Notes under the pieces: generated by a model
What the model saw: the letters and a program-made list of their open reading frames with translations, nothing else
What the model was told of the DNA's origin: nothing
Databases searched by the model: none
Shown: positions 6,478-13,818 of the stretch, one piece after another
How positions within the stretch are numbered: position 1 is the stretch's first letter
Layout: the number at the start of each line of letters is the position of its first letter
Assembly: GCA_019114925.1 (NCBI GenBank)
Contig: DXEO01000032.1
Span: 1 to 17,182 of the forward strand
From: Candidatus Corynebacterium faecipullorum
GTDB taxonomy: Bacteria; Actinomycetota; Actinomycetes; Mycobacteriales; Mycobacteriaceae
DNA length: 17,182 bases
Direction of reading: 5' to 3'
Made by a program: the position numbers and the translations under genes

Positions 6478-7182
6478 ATGGATGATTCAAAGGACGTCAA
6501 GGTACTTGTCGTCGATGACGAGCCAAATATTGTGGAGTTGCTCACCGTCTCCCTGAAGTTTCAAGGTTTCGACGTGCACAGCGCTAACTCTGGCAACGAA
6601 GCCCTGCGCATCGCGCGTGAGATCAACCCTGATGCCTACATCATGGACGTCATGATGCCGGGCATGGATGGCTTTGAGCTGCTGGGCAAGCTGCGTGCGG
6701 AGGGCCTCGACGGCCCCGTCCTCTACCTCACTGCCAAAGACAGCGTGGATCAGCGAATCCATGGCCTGACCATTGGTGCGGATGATTACGTCACCAAGCC
6801 TTTCAGTCTGGAAGAGGTCATCACCCGCCTGCGCGTGATTCTCCGCCGCGGTAACGCGGCGGATGACCAGAACGGCGATGCCACCATGACCTACGCCGAC
6901 CTTACCCTCAACGATGACACCCACGAGGTCACCAAGGCAGGGGAGATCGTGGAGCTTTCGCCCACCGAGTTCAACCTGCTGCGCTACCTCATGCAGAACC
7001 GCGAGGTGGTGCTGTCCAAGTCCAAGATCCTGGATAACGTGTGGCACTACGACTTTGGCGGCGATGGCAACGTGGTTGAGTCCTATATTTCCTACCTGCG
7101 CCGCAAGATTGATACCGGCGATACACCGCTCATCCACACCGTCCGCGGTGTCGGTTATGTGCTGCGCACACCCCGTTCGTAG
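6478..7182 (+). CDS. phoR: OmpR/PhoB-family response regulator (phosphate-type two-component system)
   Basis: The protein is 234 aa. The receiver domain (about 7-120) has acidic pair Asp13-Asp14, phosphoacceptor Asp57 (YIMDVMMPG), Thr85 and Lys107 (TKPF). The winged-helix output domain (about 138-231) has ELSPTEFNLLRYL and the family C-terminus HTVRGVGYVLR. In C. glutamicum, phoR encodes the response regulator and phoS the kinase of the phosphate-starvation system, the reverse of E. coli naming. The symbol is assigned by domain type and by neighbourhood near pqo and the purine genes, so it rests partly on synteny. Phosphorylated PhoR activates phosphate uptake and scavenging genes in C. glutamicum. 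The ATG at 6478 starts the receiver cleanly; AAAGGA lies somewhat far upstream (13 nt). It forms an operon with the kinase 11 nt downstream. Confidence 0.88.
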   Translation: MDDSKDVKVLVVDDEPNIVELLTVSLKFQGFDVHSANSGNEALRIAREINPDAYIMDVMMPGMDGFELLGKLRAEGLDGPVLYLTAKDSVDQRIHGLTIGADDYVTKPFSLEEVITRLRVILRRGNAADDQNGDATMTYADLTLNDDTHEVTKAGEIVELSPTEFNLLRYLMQNREVVLSKSKILDNVWHYDFGGDGNVVESYISYLRRKIDTGDTPLIHTVRGVGYVLRTPRS

Positions 7183-7193
7183 GCTTTTCCACT

Positions 7194-8639
7194 ATGAGCG
7201 AATCCACCGCAAGCCCGGATTCCGGATCCACGCCGGTGCGGAATAGCGCCCTGCGCCGGCGCATGCAGCGCCCTAAAGCGCTGCCCCTGCGCACCTGGCT
7301 GCTCGTCCTGATGGTGCTGGTTTCCGGCCTGGGACTGGCTATGTCCTCCTTGGCGGTCTCGTCGATCATGCGCAACGTGCTCTACACCCGCGTGGACACC
7401 GAGCTAAACGACGCCCTGAGTTCTTGGGCCGGCAACCTCGACGCGGCTTTCTACACACCGCAGGACGGGAGCCGCCGACCCCCGACGGACTATGTAGCAC
7501 TGGCGTATTATCCCGATGGCTCCGTGGTGACCACGCGGCCGACGGCGGCGTTGCCGGATGCACGTTGGGTGGTCGTCGGTGGTGAACCTAGCACCGTTCG
7601 CTCAATTCAGGGCGAAACCGAATGGCGTGCCGTGGCGAAGCTTAAACCGGATGGCTCCGTGGTGGTCGTTGCTAAAGACATGACGACGGAAAACTCCATT
7701 CTGAAAGGCCTCGCTATAGTCCAGGTCATTATCGCGGCGCTGGTCATGCTCATCATCGCGCTAGTAGGCATGTGGCTGATCCACCGGGCGCTGCGTCCGC
7801 TGCGCGTGGTTGAGAAAACGGCCTCCCAAATCGCGGCCGGCAACCTGGATAAACGCGTGCCGGAGTGGCCACTACATACCGAGGTAGGCCAGCTCGCCGC
7901 GGCGCTTAACGTCATGCTGGGGCGGTTGCAAAACTCCGTCGTCCATGCGCAGGAAAAGGAGCAGCAGATGCGCCGCTTTGTCGGCGATGCTTCCCATGAA
8001 TTGCGCACCCCACTTACAAGTCTGCGGGGCTACACGGAGCTATACCGTTCGGGGGCGACTAAGGATCCGGAGTTTGTCTTCAGCAAGATCGATGCCGAGT
8101 CTAAGCGGATGTCGTTACTCGTGGAGGATCTGCTGGCGCTGACGCGTGCGGAGGGATCGCGCTTGGATATGCGCGAGGTAGACATGTTAGAGCTCGTGCT
8201 TTCCGTGGGTTCTTCGGCACGCGCGGCCTTTTCTGGCCGCACGATCAACGTCAATAATGAAGCCTCTGGGATTCCAATGGTCAACGGTGATGCGGACCGC
8301 CTGCACCAAGTGTTGCTCAACCTAGTATCCAACGGCATCCGTCACGGTGGTGAGGAGGCGTCGGTGACGCTGACCTTGCGGGATGATGAGGAGAACGTGC
8401 TTATTGACGTCGCCGATGACGGCAAGGGCATCTCCGCCGAAGACGCGGCCCATATCTTTGAGCGCTTCTACCGTGCGGATACCTCACGAACCCGCGATAC
8501 GGGTGGCTCGGGCTTGGGGTTGGCCATTGTGAAGTCCCTCGTGGAACAGCACGGCGGTTCGATCTCCGTGGACTCTGAGCTGGGCAGCGGATCGGTCTTT
8601 ACCGTCCGCCTCCCCAAGGCGCCGACGAGCGGCAGCTAG
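7194..8639 (+). CDS. phoS: membrane sensor histidine kinase (partner of the PhoR-type regulator)
   Basis: The protein is 481 aa. A basic cytoplasmic N-terminus is followed by TM1 (about 35-58), an extracytoplasmic sensor region (about 60-170) and TM2 (about 172-195). Then come a HAMP linker (about 196-248), a dimerisation/phosphoacceptor domain with His268 in DASHELRTPLTSL, and a catalytic ATPase domain. The ATPase shows the N box (LLNLVSNGIRH, 375-384), G1 (DVADDGKGI), the F box (IFERFYRAD) and G2 (GGSGLGLAI). All catalytic boxes are intact. The kinase should phosphorylate Asp57 of the regulator encoded 11 nt upstream; in C. glutamicum the equivalent pair responds to phosphate limitation. 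No clear Shine-Dalgarno sequence precedes the ATG at 7194, so translation is probably coupled to phoR. Confidence 0.9.
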   Translation: MSESTASPDSGSTPVRNSALRRRMQRPKALPLRTWLLVLMVLVSGLGLAMSSLAVSSIMRNVLYTRVDTELNDALSSWAGNLDAAFYTPQDGSRRPPTDYVALAYYPDGSVVTTRPTAALPDARWVVVGGEPSTVRSIQGETEWRAVAKLKPDGSVVVVAKDMTTENSILKGLAIVQVIIAALVMLIIALVGMWLIHRALRPLRVVEKTASQIAAGNLDKRVPEWPLHTEVGQLAAALNVMLGRLQNSVVHAQEKEQQMRRFVGDASHELRTPLTSLRGYTELYRSGATKDPEFVFSKIDAESKRMSLLVEDLLALTRAEGSRLDMREVDMLELVLSVGSSARAAFSGRTINVNNEASGIPMVNGDADRLHQVLLNLVSNGIRHGGEEASVTLTLRDDEENVLIDVADDGKGISAEDAAHIFERFYRADTSRTRDTGGSGLGLAIVKSLVEQHGGSISVDSELGSGSVFTVRLPKAPTSGS

Positions 8640-8653
8640 CGGCTAGTTGCTGC
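8632..8653. other. weak hairpin joining the convergent phoS and HIT stops
   Basis: GCAGC (8632-8636) and GCTGC (8649-8653) pair around a loop holding both convergent stop codons (TAG at 8637-8639 and minus-strand TAG at 8643-8645). The genes are only 3 bp apart. No T tract is present, so termination efficiency is doubtful. Confidence 0.3.
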
Positions 8654-9071
8654 GGTGGCCGTCCTCATCCGTGCCGAGGTGCTGGCGGATGCGCGCGGCG
8701 GCCTCGTCCATGGCGGCGGGGTCGGTGGCATCGGCAGCGAAGGCCTTGGCGAAGTCGTAGTCTTCCATCTTCTCGGTGGGGAAGAGGTGGATGTGGGTAT
8801 GCGGCACGTCGAAGCCAGCGATGATGTAGCCCGTACGCGGGGTATCAAAGGCCGTCTTAATGGCGCCACCGATCTCTAGAGCAATCTCATTGAGGTGTGC
8901 CCAAGTCTGAGAATCGAGGTCAGTCCACTTGTCGACCTCCTCGACCGGCACCACCAAGGTGTGGCCATAACGCAGCGGCTCGATGGACAAAAATGCCACG
9001 CACTTCTCGTCGCGGTAGACAAAGCGAGCAGGTAGCTCGCCCTCGATGATCTTTGTAAATACGGAAGACAT
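8643..9071 (-). CDS. HIT-family (histidine triad) nucleotide hydrolase/transferase
   Basis: The protein is 142 aa, a typical HIT-superfamily size. The catalytic triad motif HTHIHLF (91-97) fits HxHxHxx, with the nucleophilic histidine in the middle of the motif. The N-terminal pattern TKIIEGELPARFVYRDE and LRYGHTLVVP is that of Hint/HIT proteins, which hydrolyse nucleoside phosphoramidates or dinucleoside polyphosphates. The frame stays open upstream to 9572, antisense to purD, but the ATG at 9071 is correct because homology starts at MSSVFTKI. A minus-strand TAGCCT box lies 7 nt before it, so the message is probably leaderless. It diverges from purD by only 34 bp. The substrate is not identifiable. 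Confidence 0.92.
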   Translation of the reverse strand: MSSVFTKIIEGELPARFVYRDEKCVAFLSIEPLRYGHTLVVPVEEVDKWTDLDSQTWAHLNEIALEIGGAIKTAFDTPRTGYIIAGFDVPHTHIHLFPTEKMEDYDFAKAFAADATDPAAMDEAAARIRQHLGTDEDGHRSN

Positions 9072-9078
9072 GGCCCCT

Positions 9079-9098
9079 AGGCTACCGCCAGTTAAGAT
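9079..9098. promoter_or_regulatory. back-to-back leaderless promoters of the HIT gene and purD
   Basis: The minus-strand -10 TAGCCT (plus 9079-9084) lies 7 nt from the HIT ATG. The plus-strand -10 TAAGAT (9093-9098) lies 7 nt from the purD ATG at 9106. Only 8 bp separate the two boxes, so the upstream contacts of each promoter lie inside or beyond the other gene's start codon. Simultaneous occupancy by two polymerases seems impossible. Confidence 0.6.
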
Positions 9099-9105
9099 AG
9101 ACGGC

Positions 9106-10380
9106 ATGCGCATTCTCGTTATTGGCTCGGGCGGCCGCGAACACGCCCTGCTCACTGGCCTTAAATCTGACCCCTCTGTTACCGATTTGCACATCGCACC
9201 GGGTTCCCCGGCACATGCCAAGCAGGCCACCATCCACCCGGAGTATTCCCAGGTGGAGGATCCTGCGCGTATGACGGAGCTGGCGGTTGATATCGACGCG
9301 GATCTGGTCGTCATCGGGCCGGAGGTGCCGCTGGTGAAAGGCGTGGCGGATGCTCTGCGTGAGCGCGGCATTGCGGTCTTCGGGCCGTCGGCAAGCGCGG
9401 CACAGATCGAGGGCTCCAAGGCCTTTGCCAAGGATGTCATGGCGGCCGCCGGCGTGCGGACCGCCCGCGCGGAGCAACTCGCTCCCGGTACCAGCGATGC
9501 GGACATCGAGGCCGCGCTGGACCGCTTTGGCCCGCACTTTGTGGTCAAGGATGATGGCTTGGCCGGCGGCAAGGGCGTGGTGGTGACCGAGTCCCGCGAC
9601 GTTGCCCGCGCTCACGTCGATGCGGTTCATGCCGTGGGCAACCCGGTGCTGCTTGAATCCTTCCTCGACGGCCCCGAAGTCTCCCTGTTCTGTCTAGTGG
9701 ACGGCGAAACCGTCGTCCCGCTGCTTCCGGCACAGGACCACAAGCGCGCCTATGACAACGATGAAGGCCCCAACACCGGCGGCATGGGCGCCTACACCCC
9801 GCTGCCGTGGCTGCCTGCCGACGGCGTCCAGCGCATCGTCGACGAAGTCTGCGTGCCCGTGGCCAAGGAAATGGTCAAGCGCGGCACTCCGTACTCTGGC
9901 TTGCTCTACGCCGGCCTGGCATGGGGCAAGGAAGGCCCAGCCGTGGTGGAATTCAATGCCCGCTTCGGAGACCCGGAGACACAGGCGGTGCTCGCCTTGC
10001 TGAAGTCTCCGCTAGGTGAGGTTTTGAATGCCACCGCCACGGGACAGCTGGCAGAACTTGCGCCGCTGGAGTGGGAAGAGGGCTATGCCCTCACCGTGGT
10101 GTTGGCTGCCGAAGGCTACCCGGCCTCCCCGCGCAAGGGTGATCCGATCACCTCGCCGGATCTGGATGACCCCACCCGAATCCTCCATGCCGGCACCACT
10201 ACGAGGGAGGGCGGCTACGTCTCCAACGGTGGGCGCGTTCTTAACGTCCTCGGCCGCGGCGCCACCCTCGCCGATGCCCGTGCTGCCGCCTACGAGATTC
10301 TCGGCGGCATCCAACTGGAAGGCAGCTTCTTCCGCACGGACATTGCACTGCCAGCGGAGAAGGGCCAGATCAGCATCTAA
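9106..10380 (+). CDS. purD: phosphoribosylamine--glycine ligase (GAR synthetase)
   Basis: The enzyme joins 5-phosphoribosylamine and glycine with ATP to give GAR, the second step of de novo IMP synthesis. The protein is 424 aa, the usual length. The N-terminal domain starts MRILVIGSGGREHAL. The ATP-grasp domain carries DDGLAGGKGVVV (149-160) and the HKRAYDNDEGPNTGGMGAY region (212-230). The GARS signature RFGDPETQ is at 286-293, followed by the C-terminal domain with GYPASPRKGDPI. The ATG at 9106 is chosen over 9046 because homology begins there and a -10 box ends 7 nt upstream. purB follows after 39 nt on the same strand. No PurD fusion to PurM or PurN is present. Confidence 0.97.
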   Translation: MRILVIGSGGREHALLTGLKSDPSVTDLHIAPGSPAHAKQATIHPEYSQVEDPARMTELAVDIDADLVVIGPEVPLVKGVADALRERGIAVFGPSASAAQIEGSKAFAKDVMAAAGVRTARAEQLAPGTSDADIEAALDRFGPHFVVKDDGLAGGKGVVVTESRDVARAHVDAVHAVGNPVLLESFLDGPEVSLFCLVDGETVVPLLPAQDHKRAYDNDEGPNTGGMGAYTPLPWLPADGVQRIVDEVCVPVAKEMVKRGTPYSGLLYAGLAWGKEGPAVVEFNARFGDPETQAVLALLKSPLGEVLNATATGQLAELAPLEWEEGYALTVVLAAEGYPASPRKGDPITSPDLDDPTRILHAGTTTREGGYVSNGGRVLNVLGRGATLADARAAAYEILGGIQLEGSFFRTDIALPAEKGQISI

Positions 10381-10394
10381 TCCGCTGATAATGT

Positions 10395-10405
10395 CCCCTT
10401 TGGGG
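10395..10405 (+). other. small CCCC/GGGG hairpin between purD and purB
   Basis: CCCC-TTT-GGGG lies in the 39-nt gap, just after GATAAT (10387-10392), which could act as a -10 box for a purB promoter. The stem is only 4 bp and its function is unclear. Confidence 0.25.
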
Positions 10406-10419
10406 TGCGGCGTGGAATA

Positions 10420-11859
10420 ATGAGCGACGTGGCTGAAAAGAAGAACATTTCCAACGTCCTGTCCGCTCGATACGCCTCCCCAGAGATGGCTGAAATCTGG
10501 TCTCCAGAACACAAAATTGTTCTGGAGCGCCAGCTGTGGATCGCGGTGATGAAAGCGCAGAAGGATCTCGGCGTCGACATCCCCGCTGCGGCAATCGCCG
10601 CTTACGAGGCGCAGGTTGAGAACGTGGACCTTGCCTCCATCGCGAAGCGTGAGCGCGTCACGCGCCACGACGTTAAGGCGCGCATTGAGGAGTTCAATGC
10701 TCTGGCGGGCTGCGAGCACATCCACAAGGGCATGACCTCGCGCGACCTGACGGAGAACGTGGAACAGCTGCAGATTCTGCGTTCTTTGGAGTTGACCCGT
10801 GATAAGGCCATCGCGGTGGTCTCCCGCATCGGTGAGCGTGCCGCGCAGTACCAGACGCTGGTGATGGCGGGCCGCTCGCACAACGTCGCTGCCCAGGCGA
10901 CGACTCTGGGTAAGCGTTTCGCCTCCGCTGCCGACGAGCTGCTGCTCGGCATCGAGCGCGTGGAATCGCTGTTGAGCCGCTACCCGCTGCGCGGCATCAA
11001 GGGCCCGATGGGCACTTCGCAGGACATGCTCGACCTCATGGGTGGCTCCGAAGACAAGCTCGCCGCGCTGGAGACCCGCATCGCGGATCACCTGGGATTC
11101 TCCCGCGTCTTCAACTCGGTGGGACAGGTCTACCCGCGCTCCCTCGACTTTGATGCTGTCTCCGCGCTGGTGGAACTGGGCGCTGGGCCTTCCTCGCTAG
11201 CCACGACGATTCGCCTCATGGCTGGTAACGAAACCGTGACTGAAGGCTTCAAGGAGGGCCAGGTTGGTTCCTCCGCTATGCCGCACAAGATGAATGCCCG
11301 CTCCTGCGAGCGCGTTGGCGGCTTCCAGGTCATTCTGCGCGGCTACCTGACGATGGTGGCGGATTTGTCCGGCCAGCAGTGGAACGAGGGGGACGTCTTC
11401 TGCTCGGTGGTGCGCCGCGTTGCGCTGCCGGATGCTTTCTTTGCCATTGATGGCATGTTTGAAACCTTCCTCACCGTGCTGGCAGAATTCGGTGCCTTCC
11501 CGGCGATGATTGACCGCGAGCTGGAGCGCTACCTGCCCTTCCTCGCCACCACCCGCATCCTCATGGCGGCGGTGCGCGCGGGTGTGGGCCGTGAGACCGC
11601 GCATGAGGTCATCAAGGAAAATGCCGTCGCCGTGGCGCTCAACATGCGTGAGAACGGCGGGGAACAGGATCTGATTGAGCGCCTGGCTGCCGACGAGCGC
11701 CTGCCGCTCGACGCCGCCGCTCTCGAGGCCGCGCTGTCGGACAAGCACGCCTTCATCGGCGCTGCGGAGTCACAGGTGAGCCAGATCCTGGGCCGCATCA
11801 AGGCGATTGTTTACCAGCACCCGAAGGCCGCGGCTTACACCCCGGGCGAAATCCTCTAG
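10420..11859 (+). CDS. purB: adenylosuccinate lyase
   Basis: The enzyme removes fumarate from SAICAR to give AICAR (step 8 of IMP synthesis) and from adenylosuccinate to give AMP. The protein is 479 aa, the long actinobacterial form. The fumarase/aspartase-superfamily signature VGSSAMPHKMN (282-292) carries the mobile-loop catalytic serine. TSRDLTEN (106-113) and GRSHNVAAQATT (151-162) supply the other conserved active-site segments. The start MSDVAEKKNISNVLSARYAS agrees with corynebacterial PurB; an upstream in-frame GTG (10405) is less likely. It follows purD by 39 nt and is probably cotranscribed. Downstream lie the inverted-repeat elements and a convergent gene. Confidence 0.97.
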   Translation: MSDVAEKKNISNVLSARYASPEMAEIWSPEHKIVLERQLWIAVMKAQKDLGVDIPAAAIAAYEAQVENVDLASIAKRERVTRHDVKARIEEFNALAGCEHIHKGMTSRDLTENVEQLQILRSLELTRDKAIAVVSRIGERAAQYQTLVMAGRSHNVAAQATTLGKRFASAADELLLGIERVESLLSRYPLRGIKGPMGTSQDMLDLMGGSEDKLAALETRIADHLGFSRVFNSVGQVYPRSLDFDAVSALVELGAGPSSLATTIRLMAGNETVTEGFKEGQVGSSAMPHKMNARSCERVGGFQVILRGYLTMVADLSGQQWNEGDVFCSVVRRVALPDAFFAIDGMFETFLTVLAEFGAFPAMIDRELERYLPFLATTRILMAAVRAGVGRETAHEVIKENAVAVALNMRENGGEQDLIERLAADERLPLDAAALEAALSDKHAFIGAAESQVSQILGRIKAIVYQHPKAAAYTPGEIL

Positions 11860-11903
11860 CCGACGCGGCCGGGGGTATCCAGTGAGCTGGGGCGACCCGG
11901 CTC

Positions 11904-11969
11904 GGTACGTTTTCGCAGACAAGCCCTCTCAAACGTGGGTTTTCAGGTCTCTATTTACGAAAACGTACC
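11904..11969. repeat. long inverted-repeat element, copy 1
   Basis: Perfect 12-bp arms, GGTACGTTTTCG (11904-11915) and CGAAAACGTACC (11958-11969), enclose 42 bp. Inside, AGAC and GTCT, and AAGCCC with GGGTTT (one wobble), can extend the fold, giving one long hairpin if transcribed. The interior shares TTTTC-N-GGTCTCTATTT with copy 2. No open frame is present. It lies 45 bp after purB, between convergent genes. Confidence 0.8.
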
Positions 11970-11989
11970 TCACTGGCCCGGTCCATGTA

Positions 11990-12048
11990 CGTTTCGATCA
12001 ATTAAGGTTGCCCAGATCGAATTTTCTGGTCCCTATTTGATCGAAACG
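11990..12048. repeat. long inverted-repeat element, copy 2
   Basis: Perfect 12-bp arms, CGTTTCGATCAA (11990-12001) and TTGATCGAAACG (12037-12048), enclose 35 bp, with an inner CCAGA/TCTGG stem. The 3' half (TTTTCTGGTCCCTATTT) is clearly related to copy 1, and the plus-strand left arm continues the same GTACGTTT start. The arms differ from copy 1 but remain self-complementary. Confidence 0.8.
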
Positions 12049-12058
12049 ACCTTCTATC

Positions 12059-12068
12059 GGTGGCCACC
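12059..12068. other. 10-bp perfect palindrome
   Basis: GGTGGCCACC lies 13 bp beyond the stop of the minus-strand secreted-protein gene. It may contribute to transcript ends for that gene but has no T tract. Confidence 0.25.
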
Positions 12069-12080
12069 CGGCACTAGCTT

Positions 12081-12875
12081 TTAGGCCATCCCAGGGATGC
12101 GCAGCACCGGCAGTTCGAAGCCGCCGAGGGACTTGCCGTTGGCGGCGAGATAACCGCCGAGCATCAGCGCGGTGAGCACCGCCATGATGCCGAGGACCGC
12201 AGCGCCCGTCGAGGAGGTTTGCTGCTGCGTGGTCTGCCCCGGAATAGGCAGCTCCGGTACCGGCTGGGTGCCTTCTTGTGCACCGCGGCTGCGCAGCTCC
12301 TCGACACACTCGGCGAAAGATTGCACCTGCGCTGCGTTGAAGGCATCGACGGCCTCCTTTTCCTGCGCCTGGTTTTCTGCCAGAGCGGCGCGCAGCTTGG
12401 GGCTGAAATCGCTACCGGTGGACAGCAGCGGAGCTGGCCCCTTCTTAGCTCGGGCTGTCGCTGCATTGATGGAGCACTCCGCGTCCTTGGGCAGCAGTAC
12501 TGATTCATCCTCCACTACGTCCTCCGGGGCGGAAGCGCTGACCATGATGATGACCATATCCGCGCCCGTGTAGCCGGCCTTGCCCAGCGCGGCTACCGTC
12601 GCTGCGTAGCCCGGAGCCTTGCTGATATCGCGTGAGGTGTACGCGGAGAAGTCCAACTTCGGGAACTGCGCTTGAATCTGCTCCGAGGTTGCCTTAATTG
12701 TCGCGATGTATCCAGCGCGGACGTCGCGGGCTAGCTCGCGATCCGTGGCCGAGGCTGACATCGTGCACAACCACTGGCCGTGGTCAGATTCGCGCACGGA
12801 GATGTCGGCCGCCTGCGCCGCCGGCACGCTCAAGGCGCCGCCCATCAGCGCGGCGGAGGTCAAAAGGGAGATCAT
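12081..12875 (-). CDS. secreted or membrane-anchored protein of unknown function
   Basis: I do not recognise a characterised family. The 264-aa product has a hydrophobic signal-like start (LLTSAALMGGALSVPAAQA, predicted cleavage after Ala22) and an extracytoplasmic region of about 200 residues with Cys37, Cys134 and Cys190. A Pro/Gln/Thr-rich stalk follows (about 203-223), then one TM segment (about 224-244) and a short C-terminal tail. It probably faces the cell envelope, anchored by the C-terminal helix. The start is odd: GAGGAG lies 20 nt before the ATG, too far, and the signal peptide has no positive n-region, although in-frame upstream codons would read Lys-Pro-Ala-His-Ser-Arg without any start codon. 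It converges on purB and diverges from purC. Confidence 0.75.
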   Translation of the reverse strand: MISLLTSAALMGGALSVPAAQAADISVRESDHGQWLCTMSASATDRELARDVRAGYIATIKATSEQIQAQFPKLDFSAYTSRDISKAPGYAATVAALGKAGYTGADMVIIMVSASAPEDVVEDESVLLPKDAECSINAATARAKKGPAPLLSTGSDFSPKLRAALAENQAQEKEAVDAFNAAQVQSFAECVEELRSRGAQEGTQPVPELPIPGQTTQQQTSSTGAAVLGIMAVLTALMLGGYLAANGKSLGGFELPVLRIPGMA

Positions 12876-12911
12876 GCGAGAGTGCGCAGGCTTAACTCCT
12901 CAAGTTTGGGA

Positions 12912-12917
12912 AGTATC
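12912..12917 (-). promoter_or_regulatory. possible -10 box of the secreted-protein gene
   Basis: GATACT on the minus strand lies about 36 nt before the ATG and would give a leader of about 30 nt carrying the GAGGAG at plus 12896-12901. This gene would be one of the few here with a leader. Confidence 0.35.
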
Positions 12918-12938
12918 TTGAAGCAGTCTCGACGGGTC

Positions 12939-12944
12939 TAGGAT
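12939..12944 (+). promoter_or_regulatory. leaderless-type -10 box of purC
   Basis: TAGGAT ends 7 nt before the ATG at 12952. TCTTGA lies 17 bp upstream as a weak -35. The alternative upstream ATG at 12943 is inside this box and would not be transcribed, which settles the purC start. Confidence 0.6.
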
Positions 12945-12951
12945 GTATGTC

Positions 12952-13809
12952 ATGCGTCCAGAACTTTCTTCCTATGCCCACATCGCCTCCGGCAAGGTGC
13001 GCGATATTTACGAAATCGATGACAACACCCTGCTCATGGTGGTCTCCGACCGGATTTCCGCCTATGACCACGCCCTAGAACCCGCAATCCCGGATAAGGG
13101 GCGCGTACTCACGGCGACCTCGAAGTTCTTCTTCGACATCATTGATTTCCCTAACCACCTCGCCGGCCCGCTCGATGATGAGCGCATTCCCGAAGAGGTC
13201 CTCGGCCGCGCCATGGTGGTGCAGAAGCTCGACATGCTGCCCTTCGAGTGCGTCGCCCGCGGCTACCTCACTGGCTCTGGGCTGAAGGAATACCAGGCAT
13301 CCGGCAGCGTGTGCGGCGTCGAGCTGCCTGAAGGCCTGACCGAGGCTTCCCGCCTGCCCGAGCCCATCTTCACCCCGGCCACCAAGGCGGAGCAGGGCGA
13401 GCACGACGAGAACGTTTCCTTCGATGCCGTGGTGGACAAGCTCGGCCGCGAACGCGCCGAGGAGCTGCGCGAAGCCACCTTGCGCATTTATGCCGAAGCC
13501 GCCGCGCTGGCGGAGGAGAAGGGCATTATTTTGGCGGATACGAAGTTCGAGTTTGGCGTCGACAAGCACGGCACCCTGGTCTTGGCTGATGAAGTCCTCA
13601 CCCCGGATTCCTCGCGCTACTGGCCGGCCGATACCTATGAAGAGGGCAAGGTCCAGCCTTCCTTTGACAAACAGTACGTGCGCGATTGGCTCACCAACAC
13701 CGGCTGGGACAAGGAGTCCACGCCGCCGCGCCTGCCAGACGACGTTGTCCAGGCCACCCGTGCGCGTTATGTTGAGGCTTTTGAACGCCTGTCCGGAACC
13801 ACTTTTTAA
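12952..13809 (+). CDS. purC: phosphoribosylaminoimidazole-succinocarboxamide synthase (SAICAR synthetase)
   Basis: The enzyme condenses CAIR with aspartate using ATP to form SAICAR, step 7 of IMP synthesis; PurB then acts on its product. The protein is 285 aa, within the bacterial range. GKVRDIYEID (14-23) is the ATP-binding start. SDRISAYD (32-39), LPFECVARGYLTGS (96-109, a SAICAR synthetase signature), LADTKFEFG (194-202) and LADEVLTPDSSRYW (211-224) are conserved. The ATG at 12952 begins MRPELS, as I recall for corynebacterial PurC, and fits the -10 box 7 nt upstream. ptrB follows after 9 nt, so they are an operon. Confidence 0.97.
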   Translation: MRPELSSYAHIASGKVRDIYEIDDNTLLMVVSDRISAYDHALEPAIPDKGRVLTATSKFFFDIIDFPNHLAGPLDDERIPEEVLGRAMVVQKLDMLPFECVARGYLTGSGLKEYQASGSVCGVELPEGLTEASRLPEPIFTPATKAEQGEHDENVSFDAVVDKLGRERAEELREATLRIYAEAAALAEEKGIILADTKFEFGVDKHGTLVLADEVLTPDSSRYWPADTYEEGKVQPSFDKQYVRDWLTNTGWDKESTPPRLPDDVVQATRARYVEAFERLSGTTF

Positions 13810-13814
13810 GGAGG
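13808..13814 (+). promoter_or_regulatory. strong ribosome binding site of ptrB overlapping the purC stop
   Basis: AAGGAGG includes the last two bases of the purC TAA and lies 4 nt before the ptrB ATG. This suggests translational coupling within the purC-ptrB transcript. Confidence 0.75.
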
Positions 13815-13818
13815 CTGA

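Noticed and set aside
9072..9572. N-terminal extension of the HIT protein up to 9572
   Set aside because: The extension is antisense to purD, has shadow-like composition, and HIT homology starts at the 9071 ATG, where a -10 box lies 7 nt upstream.
11904..12048. Insertion sequence or phage attachment site
   Set aside because: No transposase or integrase, no tRNA end and no visible target duplication. The inverted arms are closer to a small structured repeat.
12943..12951. Upstream purC start at ATG 12943
   Set aside because: This ATG lies within the probable -10 box TAGGAT, and homology begins at the ATG at 12952.
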